7,961 nucleotides of DNA, from the NCBI GenBank assembly GCA_029778515.1, contig JAKOQD010000002.1:1-7961 (forward strand), given 5' to 3'. This stretch comes from Actinomycetes bacterium (GTDB taxonomy: Bacteria; Actinomycetota; Actinomycetes; Propionibacteriales; Propionibacteriaceae). Under the pieces are notes generated by a model. That model did not search any database and had not been told where the DNA came from. It saw only the letters and a program-made list of their open reading frames with translations. Below, piece after piece: positions 1 through 7,341 of this stretch. Position 1 is the stretch's first letter; every line of letters begins with the position of its first letter. A program made the translations under genes and the position numbers.

Positions 1-1172
<1,172 letters not shown>

Positions 1173-1237
1173 TCAGGTGTTGGTCTTGCATCGATGCCCG
1201 CGACGGACGATCTTGGCGATCTCATCGAGTCAGACTG

Positions 1238-1264
1238 GTGGCACTCTCAACCTGAGAGTGCTAA
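1238..1264. promoter_or_regulatory. CIRCE operator 1 (HrcA site), groEL-proximal
   Basis: The consensus is TTAGCACTC-N9-GAGTGCTAA. Here the left arm is GTGGCACTC (7 of 9), the spacer 9 bases and the right arm GAGTGCTAA (9 of 9). It lies downstream of the predicted groEL promoter, in the 5' leader, so bound HrcA would block elongation or clearance, and the RNA could also fold into a hairpin there. Confidence 0.9.
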
Positions 1265-1269
1265 GTCCA

Positions 1270-1298
1270 TGTTTAGCACTCTCACCAGGCGAGTGCAA
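1270..1298 (-). promoter_or_regulatory. Predicted groEL promoter
   Basis: On the minus strand a -35 box TTGCAC (1293-1298) is followed after 17 bases by TAAACA (1270-1275), a weak -10. The -35 matches TTGACA at 4 of 6 positions and lies inside the CIRCE arm. Transcription would start near 1263, giving a leader of about 140 bases that contains the first CIRCE. Confidence 0.6.
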
Positions 1299-1299
1299 A
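1273..1299. promoter_or_regulatory. CIRCE operator 2 (HrcA site), overlapping the groEL promoter
   Basis: The left arm is TTAGCACTC (9 of 9), the spacer 9 bases and the right arm GAGTGCAAA (8 of 9). It is the better-matching copy. Its centre is 35 bp from that of the first copy. It covers the predicted -35 and -10 elements of groEL, so HrcA binding would directly exclude RNA polymerase. Confidence 0.92.
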
Positions 1300-1332
1300 C
1301 AATTCCGGCTCCCCAACCGACACATCGACGGG

Positions 1333-1338
1333 CACAAT
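1333..1338 (+). promoter_or_regulatory. Possible -10 box (CACAAT) of the HEAAH protein gene
   Basis: CACAAT ends 7 bases before the ATG at 1346 and no Shine-Dalgarno sequence is present, so the mRNA may be leaderless. I see no convincing -35 box. The same GGGCACAAT string precedes the tRNA-Thr gene (4098-4106), which supports its use as a -10. Confidence 0.35.
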
Positions 1339-1345
1339 TGGCCCC

Positions 1346-1864
1346 ATGCCGAGATCTCGACCCACGCGTCCAGCCGAACCGGCCAACGATCCGCGTCCGA
1401 CCGCAACTCGGCATCTGGTGCGCGCCGTCGGGAACGCGGTGAACCTGTCCTCCGTGCTGGGGCTCGGCCTCGCACTCGCTGGACGCGCGCAGTTGAGTCG
1501 CGGCCCACAGGCATTGCTGCTGGCCGAGCACTACCGGCTGCCGCTGCCGAAGGCCGGCGCGTTCACCATCGGGAATGTGGTGCTGGTGCCGAAGCGGACG
1601 CTGGCCGAGCTCGAGCAGCTCCACCCCGGAACTGCCGCGCACGAGGCCGCCCACGCGTGGCAGTACTTCGGTTTCCTCGGCCTGCCCTTCCTGCCGGCCT
1701 ACGCGCTCGCGTCGGGTTGGTCCTGGTTGCGCACCGGCGATCCCGCGTCCGCGAATTGGTTCGAACGCAACGCGGGCCTGGTCTCAGGCGGCTATCCGGA
1801 GAATCCGCGCGACAACACCGGTTTCAAACGCATCGGACGCGTCGTGCGTCCGCGCCGCCCCTGA
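1346..1864 (+). CDS. Small HEAAH-motif protein, putative zincin-type metalloprotease-like
   Basis: Unassigned 172-residue protein. The N-terminus is basic and Pro-rich, followed by a hydrophobic stretch (33-46, [13 protein letters not shown]) that may contact the membrane. Residues 73-82 ([10 protein letters not shown]) precede a helix-like segment ending in [13 protein letters not shown]99-E100-A101-A102-H103 is a HExxH zinc-binding and catalytic motif, as in zincins. Downstream are a hydrophobic [21 protein letters not shown] stretch split over 113-133 and NWFERNA, where E140, 37 residues after H103, could be the third zinc ligand (inference). The protein is short for a full protease and has no clear signal peptide. 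The start is the first ATG before the conserved-looking region; there is no ribosome-binding site, so translation is probably leaderless. The gene is divergent from groEL, suggesting shared promoter space but not shared function. It could also be a non-catalytic zinc protein. Confidence 0.75.
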   Translation: MPRSRPTRPAEPANDPRPTATRHLVRAVGNAVNLSSVLGLGLALAGRAQLSRGPQALLLAEHYRLPLPKAGAFTIGNVVLVPKRTLAELEQLHPGTAAHEAAHAWQYFGFLGLPFLPAYALASGWSWLRTGDPASANWFERNAGLVSGGYPENPRDNTGFKRIGRVVRPRRP

Positions 1865-1928
1865 AGAAAAATGTGGACGGTTCCTTTTTCGTTCACGTTA
1901 ACCACAGGCCGGGGCGGCCCACTCGCGA

Positions 1929-2225
1929 CTAGCGCAGGTTCACGCCGAGGCGGCGGGCGGTGCGTTCCTTCTGCCGCGTGGCCCGCAGTCGTCGCAGCCG
2001 CTTCACCAGAAGCGGATCGTGCACTAGGGCGGCCTCGGTGTCGATCAGCGCGTTGAGGAGCTGGTAGTAGCGGGTCGGCGAGATGTCGAACCGCTCCCGG
2101 ATCTCGGTCTCCTTCGAGCCGGGGAGCGCCCACCACTGCTTCTCGAAATCGAGCAGTGCCACCTGCTGCGCGCTCAACCCGGACGCCTCGAGCAGGTCTG
2201 AACGGGCAGCCATCGGGTCGGACAT
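1929..2225 (-). CDS. DUF3263 family protein
   Basis: A 98-residue basic protein of unknown function that I recognise as DUF3263, an actinobacterial family. The diagnostic core is [19 protein letters not shown] (24-42) followed by [20 protein letters not shown] (43-62). The second part resembles a helix-turn-helix in which TRYYQLLN would be the recognition helix. The C-terminus (75-98) is rich in Arg and Lys ([20 protein letters not shown]), fitting nucleic-acid binding (inference). I chose ATG at 2225 rather than the farther ATG at 2315 because the family begins near here and a good promoter ends 6 bases upstream, implying leaderless translation. From memory, M. tuberculosis also has a DUF3263 gene (Rv0430) not far from its groEL2 (Rv0440), so the neighbourhood may be partly conserved. 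Confidence 0.88.
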   Translation of the reverse strand: MSDPMAARSDLLEASGLSAQQVALLDFEKQWWALPGSKETEIRERFDISPTRYYQLLNALIDTEAALVHDPLLVKRLRRLRATRQKERTARRLGVNLR

Positions 2226-2231
2226 GGGGCC

Positions 2232-2261
2232 AGCGTAGCCGCTGAACCACATCGATGTCAT
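2232..2261 (-). promoter_or_regulatory. Predicted leaderless promoter of the DUF3263 gene
   Basis: On the minus strand ATGACA (2256-2261, 5 of 6 to TTGACA), an 18-base spacer, then TACGCT (2232-2237, fits TAnnnT). Six bases separate the -10 from the ATG, so transcription should start at or next to the start codon. There is no Shine-Dalgarno sequence. Confidence 0.6.
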
Positions 2262-2299
2262 TCGTTCGTCAGCACCGATCGGCACCCGTGGCCCTTGGC

Positions 2300-2349
2300 T
2301 ACAATCGGCTCGCAACGTTGCCTAAGCGCCTGGTACCCGACAGCGAGGA
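2300..2349 (+). promoter_or_regulatory. Probable -10 (TACAAT) and ribosome-binding site of manA
   Basis: TACAAT (2300-2305) matches TATAAT at 5 of 6 positions; no good -35 is visible at 16-18 bases upstream. A leader of about 45 bases would follow, ending in GAGGA (2345-2349) six bases before the manA ATG. Unlike its neighbours, manA has a normal Shine-Dalgarno site. Confidence 0.45.
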
Positions 2350-2355
2350 TTCTCG

Positions 2356-3540
2356 ATGCAGCTTCTGCAGGGCACGATCAAGCACTACCCCTGGGGCACC
2401 ACCGACGCCATCCCCGCCCTGCTCGGAGTTCCGGCGGACGGGCGCCCCTTCGCTGAATACTGGCTGGGCGCGCACCCCCTCTCGCCGTCCACCATCGACG
2501 GCGCACGGCTGGACGATGTGATCCGCGAGTACCCCGACTGCCTCGGCGAAGTACCGCGGCAGACCTTCGGCACCCAGTTGTCCTTCCTTGTGAAGATCCT
2601 GTCGGCGCGGCACGCCCTCTCGGTGCAGGCGCATCCCTCCCGCGCACAGGCCGAGGACGGTTTCGCCCGCGAGAACCTTGCCGGCATCCCGCTGGACGCA
2701 CCCGAGCGCACCTATCGCGACTCCTGGCCCAAGCCGGAGGTGCTGATCGCCCTGGACGAGTTCCACACCCTCTTCGGCTTCCGCGAACCCCAGGCGACCG
2801 CCCGGCTGTTCGACGCGCTCGGCGTGGCCGGTCAGCTGTCTTCGGTAATCGGGCCGCTCACGGCACGCAAGGGTCCGGCGGCGCTGGCCGAGGTGTTCCT
2901 GGACGTGCTCAGCCTCTCCGGCGAACGAGCGCAGCTGTCCGAGGTGGTCTGCGCTGCAGCTATGGAACACCAGCACCGAGCGGACGAGGTGGGCGAGTTC
3001 GCCCGCACGGTCCTCGAACTGGACGAGGTCTTCCCCTCCGACCCCGGCATCCTGGCCGCGCTGCTGCTGAACCGGGTAGTACTGCAGCCGGGTGAGGCGA
3101 TCTACGTCCCGGCCGGCTACATGCACGCCCACCTGCGCGGCACCGGGGTGGAGGTGATGGCCAACTCCGACAACGTGATTCGCGGCGGACTGACGACGAA
3201 GCACCTCGACGTGAGCGAACTGCTAACCGTGGTCGACTTCGAGGCCGGTGTTCCTAGGATCATCAATTCCGCACCGATGGTGGACGGGGTGGCGAGCTAT
3301 CCCACGCCGTGCCCCGAGTTCGAGGTCTGGCGGCTCTCCCCCGACGGCAGGACGGTCGACGTTCCCGGGGACGGGTCAGCGCGGGTGGTTCTGGTCATCT
3401 CCGGGTCACTCGTGCTCAGCCAGGGCGGCGAAGCGGCCACGCTCACCCACGGCCAGGCGGCGTTCCTGCCCGCCGACCGTGCGGCCGCGACCGCCAGCGG
3501 AACCGGATTGGCTTTCGTTACCGCCAGCGGCGTCCGCTGA
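2356..3540 (+). CDS. manA: Mannose-6-phosphate isomerase, class I
   Basis: Zinc enzyme that interconverts fructose-6-phosphate and mannose-6-phosphate in the cytosol, feeding GDP-mannose and mannosylated glycolipid or glycan synthesis, or mannose use. The 394 residues match class I family length. N-terminal IKHYPWG (8-14) is typical. Zinc ligands by family analogy are Q91 and H93 in VQAHPS, E128 in KPEVLIALDEF and H257 in YVPAGYMHAHL. The signature GVEVMANSDNVIRGGLTTKH follows, with the active-site Arg at 276. The C-terminal part (about 320-394) forms the second cupin. The ATG has a GAGGA site six bases upstream. The gene lies divergent from the DUF3263 gene and one base ahead of a kinase-like gene, so the two are probably cotranscribed. 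No key residue is missing. Confidence 0.96.
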   Translation: MQLLQGTIKHYPWGTTDAIPALLGVPADGRPFAEYWLGAHPLSPSTIDGARLDDVIREYPDCLGEVPRQTFGTQLSFLVKILSARHALSVQAHPSRAQAEDGFARENLAGIPLDAPERTYRDSWPKPEVLIALDEFHTLFGFREPQATARLFDALGVAGQLSSVIGPLTARKGPAALAEVFLDVLSLSGERAQLSEVVCAAAMEHQHRADEVGEFARTVLELDEVFPSDPGILAALLLNRVVLQPGEAIYVPAGYMHAHLRGTGVEVMANSDNVIRGGLTTKHLDVSELLTVVDFEAGVPRIINSAPMVDGVASYPTPCPEFEVWRLSPDGRTVDVPGDGSARVVLVISGSLVLSQGGEAATLTHGQAAFLPADRAAATASGTGLAFVTASGVR

Positions 3541-3541
3541 G

Positions 3542-4063
3542 GTGGTCGACTCGCGGGTGACCGCGGCCGTCCGCCAGCTGGTGCAGCGGGACGCGCGTCC
3601 GGTGGTGCTGATCGACGGCGGCGCCGGCTCGGGCAAGACCACGCTCGCGCAGAAGTTGGTCGCCGCCTGGTCCGGGACCACTCGTCCGCAACTGGTCAGC
3701 CTCGACGACCTCTACCCGGGCTGGGGCGGCCTGGCCGCCGCTTCCGCCGCGGTGCCGGACCTGATCACCGGCGGCGGCTACGCATCCTGGGACTGGGCGC
3801 GCTCGCGTCCGGGGCCTTGGCGGACGCTCGACCCCGAGCGTCCGCTGATCGTGGAGGGCTGCGGCGCGATCACACCGGCCAGCGCGGCGCTGTCCGGACT
3901 GACCGTCTGGGTGGACTTGGACGCGAGCGAGCGGCGCCGCCGTGCGATCGCTCGCGACGGCGACAGCTTTGCCACGCATTGGGATGAATGGGCCGATCAG
4001 GAGACTGCGCATTGGCGGTCCGACCGTCCCCGCGACCTCGCTGACGTGATCTTGCGCAGTTGA
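3542..4063 (+). CDS. P-loop NTPase, small-molecule (uridine/nucleoside) kinase-like
   Basis: A 173-residue cytosolic protein with Walker A GGAGSGKT (26-33) after a hydrophobic strand VVLID. Then come LVSLDDLYPGW (51-61), placed like the substrate-binding DDFY motif of uridine kinases, and LIVEGCGAI (102-110), placed like the family's second acidic strand. An Arg-rich RRRRAIARD (131-139) could be the lid. This suggests ATP-dependent phosphorylation of a small molecule; the substrate is unknown and I give no gene name. The start is uncertain: GTG 3542 begins one base after the manA stop, while GTG 3557 has the GAGGTGG at 3539-3545 as a ribosome-binding site and would give 168 residues. No ATG lies between the manA stop and the P-loop. 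Either start implies translational coupling to manA. The frame stays open upstream into manA, but that is out-of-frame overlap, not coding. Confidence 0.85.
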   Translation: MVDSRVTAAVRQLVQRDARPVVLIDGGAGSGKTTLAQKLVAAWSGTTRPQLVSLDDLYPGWGGLAAASAAVPDLITGGGYASWDWARSRPGPWRTLDPERPLIVEGCGAITPASAALSGLTVWVDLDASERRRRAIARDGDSFATHWDEWADQETAHWRSDRPRDLADVILRS

Positions 4064-4100
4064 ATCGGCCGTCGGTCGGTCATCGGCCCGCCGCGTCGGG

Positions 4101-4127
4101 CACAATGGTTCGCCGGGGAGTACCCCG
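4101..4127 (+). promoter_or_regulatory. Possible -10 and 5'-leader hairpin of pre-tRNA-Thr
   Basis: CACAAT (4101-4106) is a candidate -10, with transcription starting near 4113. The remaining leader of about 16 bases is almost entirely a hairpin: CGGGG (4114-4118), loop AGTA, CCCCG (4123-4127), ending one base before the mature tRNA. No clear -35 is seen. Confidence 0.4.
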
Positions 4128-4128
4128 C

Positions 4129-4204
4129 GCCGCGTTAGCTCAGTTGGTAGAGCTCCGATCTTGTAAATCGGTTGTCGGGAGTTCGATTCTCCCACGCGGC
4201 TCCA
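4129..4204 (+). tRNA. tRNA-Thr (anticodon TGT), CCA encoded
   Basis: A complete cloverleaf can be drawn. The acceptor GCCGCGT pairs with ACGCGGC. The D arm is GCTC/GAGC with loop AGTTGGTA. The anticodon stem CCGAT/ATCGG encloses the loop CTTGTAA, which places TGT at 4162-4164 and decodes ACA (and related Thr codons). The variable loop is TTGTC and the T arm GGGAG/CTCCC with loop TTCGATT. Discriminator T is followed by a genomic CCA. All stems pair without mismatch. The 3' end is not duplicated elsewhere in the window, so there is no sign of an integrated element. Confidence 0.97.
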
Positions 4205-4282
4205 GCGGCCCAGGTTTGAACCCAAGTTCAACCGGTAATGCCGGGCTCGCAGTGCCGCCCCAGCGGGCCAACCCGATTTCGT

Positions 4283-4324
4283 CAGGTTATGAGGGCTGGA
4301 TTCGCCTTCATAACCTGTTCTTTT
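4283..4324 (+). terminator. Rho-independent terminator after tRNA-Thr
   Basis: A 14-bp stem (4283-4296 with 4304-4317, one G-T pair) beginning CAGGTTATGA and closing in TCATAACCTG, with a 7-base loop, is followed by TTCTTTT. It is a classic intrinsic terminator and unusually strong for this GC-rich region. An outer 8-bp inverted repeat, CAACCCGA (4269-4276) and TCGGGTTG (4324-4331), encloses it. The remaining sequence from 4205 to 4425 shows no gene. Confidence 0.88.
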
Positions 4325-4413
4325 CGGGTTGATGCGCGACAGAGCCCGCGTCGAACCGCCATAAGCAGTCAAAGTCGGGTTGAACGCGGCGCAAGCAGCT
4401 GCTCCCGCTGAAG

Positions 4414-4419
4414 TACCGT
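4414..4419 (+). promoter_or_regulatory. Possible -10 (TACCGT) of the methyltransferase gene
   Basis: TACCGT fits TAnnnT and ends 6 bases before the ATG at 4426, where no Shine-Dalgarno sequence is found. This matches the leaderless layout seen at 2232-2237. No convincing -35 box. Confidence 0.35.
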
Positions 4420-4425
4420 CTTCGC

Positions 4426-5037
4426 ATGAGCTATCCCCAAGGCCAGTGGCAGCAGATGATCGCGCGCGACCCCGGACATTCGGCGCGGTATGCCGAGCGC
4501 TTCCGGATGCTGGCCGCCCAGGGCCAGGATCTGTACGGTGAGGCCAGGCTGATCGACGCCATGGTTCCGCGCGCGGCTGCGATCATGGACGCCGGCTGCG
4601 GCCCGGGCCGGCACTCCCGCTACCTGCACGACGCCGGTCACCGGGTGGTCGGCGTGGACGTCGACCCGACCCTGATCCAGATCGCCGGCCAGGACGCAGC
4701 CGGACCCGCCTACATCGTCGGCGACCTGGCCGAGTTCGACCTTCCTGCCGACGCCCCGGCGGAGTTCGACGCCATTCTTTGCGCAGGCAATGTGATGGGC
4801 TTCCTGCATCCGCAGACCCGGGTGCCGGTGCTCGCCGGTTTCGCTTCCCGCCTCAGCCCGTCCGGACGTGCGGTGGTCGGCTTCGGCGCCGGCCGCGGCT
4901 ACGAGTTCACGGACTTCTTCGCGGACGCGGAGACTGCCGGCCTGGTTGTGCAGTCGAAGTTCGCCACCTGGGATCTGCGACCGTTCACGCCTGCGGCCGA
5001 CTTCGTGGTGGCGTTCCTGACCAGGCCCGGTTCGTAG
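4426..5037 (+). CDS. Class I SAM-dependent methyltransferase
   Basis: A 203-residue cytosolic protein with the Rossmann-like SAM fold. Motif I is MDAGCGPGRHS (54-64). The acidic ribose-binding position is D78 or D80 in VGVDVDP. VGDLAEFDLP (98-107) follows as motif II, then AEFDAILCAGNVMGFL (112-127) as motif III-like. A C-terminal half with RLSPSGRAVVGFGAGRGYEF matches the family strand and turn after the post-motif. The length fits a small-molecule methyltransferase; the substrate cannot be read from the sequence. The N-terminal 40 residues are a helical cap including W8 and Y22. The start is the ATG just ahead of SYPQGQW; there is no ribosome-binding site and a TACCGT box ends 6 bases upstream, suggesting a leaderless message. 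The gene is monocistronic between the tRNA terminator and a convergent membrane-protein gene. Confidence 0.92.
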   Translation: MSYPQGQWQQMIARDPGHSARYAERFRMLAAQGQDLYGEARLIDAMVPRAAAIMDAGCGPGRHSRYLHDAGHRVVGVDVDPTLIQIAGQDAAGPAYIVGDLAEFDLPADAPAEFDAILCAGNVMGFLHPQTRVPVLAGFASRLSPSGRAVVGFGAGRGYEFTDFFADAETAGLVVQSKFATWDLRPFTPAADFVVAFLTRPGS

Positions 5038-5073
5038 TCGCGGCAGAAGAAGCACCGGCCTGGTCGGACTCAG

Positions 5074-5093
5074 ATCCCGGCCTGCGCCGGGAT
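5074..5093. repeat. REP-like palindrome (ATCCCGGC-CTGC-GCCGGGAT)
   Basis: Perfect 8-bp arms around a 4-base loop, followed by GACGAAGG. The string resembles a dispersed intergenic palindrome seen in many GC-rich bacterial genomes (general knowledge). A decayed second copy appears at about 5117-5140 (GTCCTGCGCCGCGATGACGA). It lies between convergent genes, where such hairpins may stabilise 3' ends; there is no T tract, so it is not a typical terminator. Confidence 0.7.
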
Positions 5094-5158
5094 GACGAAG
5101 GATCGGGGCTGACGAAGGTCCTGCGCCGCGATGACGAGGGACCAGCGCTGATCAGCGC
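5093..5158. repeat. Short TGACGARGG repeats and a 14-bp palindrome
   Basis: TGACGAAGG (5093-5101), TGACGAAGG (5110-5118) and TGACGAGGG (5132-5140) are spaced 17 and 22 bases apart. They are followed by the perfect palindrome GCGCTGATCAGCGC (5145-5158), four bases before the stop of the minus-strand membrane-protein gene. They may be decayed tandem copies of the REP-like unit. No coding content is seen in 5038-5162. Confidence 0.5.
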
Positions 5159-5162
5159 ATCG

Positions 5163-5879
5163 CTAGACCGGCTTCGGGGCTCCCTTGCGCCAAGCGTTGT
5201 AGACCACGACCACCAGGATCACCAGCGACACGATCCACAGGTAGCGGCCGTAGGCGTCCATGACGGCCACCGCCGGTTCCCCGATCCAGTAGCCGAGCGC
5301 AAGGTAGCCGCCGGTCGAGATGAAAGACGAGATCGCGGCAACGGTCAGGAACTTCCGCAGGCTGGTTCCGGCCTCACCGAGCACGGCGAAGATCACGCCG
5401 CGCGGCAGCGGGATCGGCAGGAAGGTGATCGCAATGGCCAAGACCTCGTACTTGCGAGCGAACCGCTCAGCCCAGGCGTTGGCGCGGCGCGCGCGCTCGG
5501 AACGGCCCGACCATGCCTCGATCAGGCTGCGTCCCCAGAGCTTGCCCGCCCACCAGTAGATCCAGTCGAACTTGATCATGCCGAGCGTGCCCAGCACCCA
5601 GACCAGCAGCCACCAGGGGTCGCCGACCGCCGCCCTTGCGCCGATCAGGATCGTCCCCGACCACGAGCCGAGGGACGCGAGCACGTGCGGCGCCGAGGCC
5701 AGCAGGCCCGGCCGCAGAACCGAGATCGCAATCGAGTAGATCGCCACCGCGCCCAGCCAGCTGAAGCAGGCGATGTCGGCCCTGGTCGGCTTGTGCCGCC
5801 ACGGCAGCGACGGGTCGTCCCACCATTCACGCTCAGCGGCGGGCTGGTCACCGGCGGTCTCTGGCTGGACGTCGCTCAC
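5163..5879 (-). CDS. VTT/DedA-like integral membrane protein
   Basis: A 238-residue inner-membrane protein. The soluble N-terminus (1-33) is acidic then basic. Hydrophobic segments lie near 36-57, 70-83, 88-104, 145-166, 175-198 and 212-229. The region MIKFDWIYWWAGKLWGRSLI (101-120) matches the Asp-containing segment of DedA/VTT proteins. AITFLPIPLPRGVIFAVLGEAG, split over 150-171, matches the later R-x-x-P-x-x-R segment, although the usual first Arg is replaced (TFLP). DedA proteins act in membrane homeostasis and lipid or undecaprenyl-phosphate translocation; the role here is inferred only. Start: GTG at 5879 is favoured over the farther ATG at 5972, because the extra 31 residues do not look coding and TAGTCT ends 7 bases upstream (leaderless). 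The gene is divergent from the ABC ATPase and convergent with the methyltransferase. The start is moderately uncertain. Confidence 0.82.
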   Translation of the reverse strand: MSDVQPETAGDQPAAEREWWDDPSLPWRHKPTRADIACFSWLGAVAIYSIAISVLRPGLLASAPHVLASLGSWSGTILIGARAAVGDPWWLLVWVLGTLGMIKFDWIYWWAGKLWGRSLIEAWSGRSERARRANAWAERFARKYEVLAIAITFLPIPLPRGVIFAVLGEAGTSLRKFLTVAAISSFISTGGYLALGYWIGEPAVAVMDAYGRYLWIVSLVILVVVVYNAWRKGAPKPV

Positions 5880-5886
5880 CCGGGGG

Positions 5887-5892
5887 AGACTA
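5887..5892 (-). promoter_or_regulatory. Possible leaderless -10 (TAGTCT) of the membrane protein gene
   Basis: TAGTCT on the minus strand ends 7 bases before the GTG at 5879. A TTGGGA at about 20 bases upstream is a weak -35 with poor spacing. There is no ribosome-binding site. Confidence 0.3.
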
Positions 5893-5916
5893 CCCGGCGG
5901 GCAGGCGTCCGATCCC

Positions 5917-5948
5917 AACCAGATAACGATTGAAACGATCTTCTGGTT
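5917..5948. repeat. Inverted repeat in the divergent region upstream of the ABC ATPase
   Basis: AACCAGA (5917-5923) and TCTGGTT (5942-5948) are perfect 7-bp arms around 18 bases. Between them ACGAT occurs twice, within TTGAAACGATC, which looks like half of a LacI-family operator (TGAAACG...). This could be a binding site for a carbohydrate regulator of the importer ATPase; it is a guess from sequence shape. Confidence 0.4.
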
Positions 5949-6050
5949 CGAGGTGCGTGAACCATGGCACACTTAATGCGCCGCACCCGCGGCGCGACTT
6001 CCACTACGGATCGTCGGGCACGTACCTGCCCGTGGAAAGGATTACTTGGC

Positions 6051-7148
<1,098 letters not shown>

Positions 7149-7157
7149 CCTTCAGCG

Positions 7158-7193
7158 GTAAGGGCCGGCCGGGAATTCCCGGCCGGCCCTTAC
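7158..7193. terminator. Perfect 36-bp palindrome after the ABC ATPase, probable terminator
   Basis: GTAAGGGCCGGCCGGGAA (7158-7175) is followed directly by its exact reverse complement (7176-7193). As RNA it folds into a 16-bp stem with an AATT loop, nine bases after the stop codon. No T tract follows, so it is a non-canonical GC-rich hairpin terminator or 3' stabiliser. Confidence 0.8.
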
Positions 7194-7245
7194 GCGTTCC
7201 CGACTCTCAAGGAAGGGTCGCGAGTTTGCGCTGATTGTGATCTTC

Positions 7246-7275
7246 TTGACGCTTGGGACCGTTCCGCAGTAATAC
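7246..7275 (+). promoter_or_regulatory. Predicted promoter of the surface-protein gene
   Basis: TTGACG (7246-7251, 5 of 6 to TTGACA), an 18-base spacer, then TAATAC (7270-7275), a weak -10. Transcription would start near 7282, leaving a leader of about 60 bases before the ATG at 7342. Confidence 0.5.
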
Positions 7276-7294
7276 GTAGCTAGCTATCGTTATT
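7271..7294. repeat. Palindrome overlapping the -10 and start region of the surface-protein gene
   Basis: The exact 10-bp palindrome TAGCTAGCTA (7277-7286) lies inside a longer imperfect inverted repeat: AATACGTAGCT on the left and AGCTATCGTTATT on the right (two single-base bulges). It sits at the predicted -10 and transcription start, as a repressor operator would. Confidence 0.45.
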
Positions 7295-7341
7295 GGGCCC
7301 GTCAAAAGACCCAACCTCCCGCAACGAAGGCCCAGTTCAAT

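Noticed and set aside
1865..1928. GAAAAA...TTTTTC as a terminator between the convergent HEAAH and DUF3263 genes
   Set aside because: The stem is only 6 A-T pairs with a 13-base loop, too weak to call.
2226..2315. Upstream start (2315) for the DUF3263 gene
   Set aside because: The extra 30 residues are not family-like and would run through the predicted promoter.
4060..4332. 90-codon plus frame containing tRNA-Thr
   Set aside because: It is translation through the tRNA and its terminator, with no protein signal.
3518..4372. Minus-strand 284-codon frame across the kinase gene and tRNA-Thr
   Set aside because: It includes the antisense of the tRNA, a common source of false proteins, and opposes a gene with a clear P-loop.
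4129..4425. tRNA-Thr as an attachment site for an integrated element
   Set aside because: No repeat of the tRNA 3' end and no integrase gene are seen downstream in the window.
5038..5162. CRISPR-like array from the TGACGARGG repeats
   Set aside because: The repeats are only 9 bases with unequal 17- and 22-base periods, and no cas genes are present.
4779..5933. Plus-strand 384-codon frame overlapping the methyltransferase and the antisense of the membrane protein
   Set aside because: It runs out of frame through a clear methyltransferase and antisense to a membrane protein with clear hydrophobic segments.
5964..6050. Earlier in-frame ATG (5964) for the ABC ATPase
   Set aside because: The added 29 residues are basic and unlike the family, while ATG 6051 has a ribosome-binding site and the conserved N-terminus.
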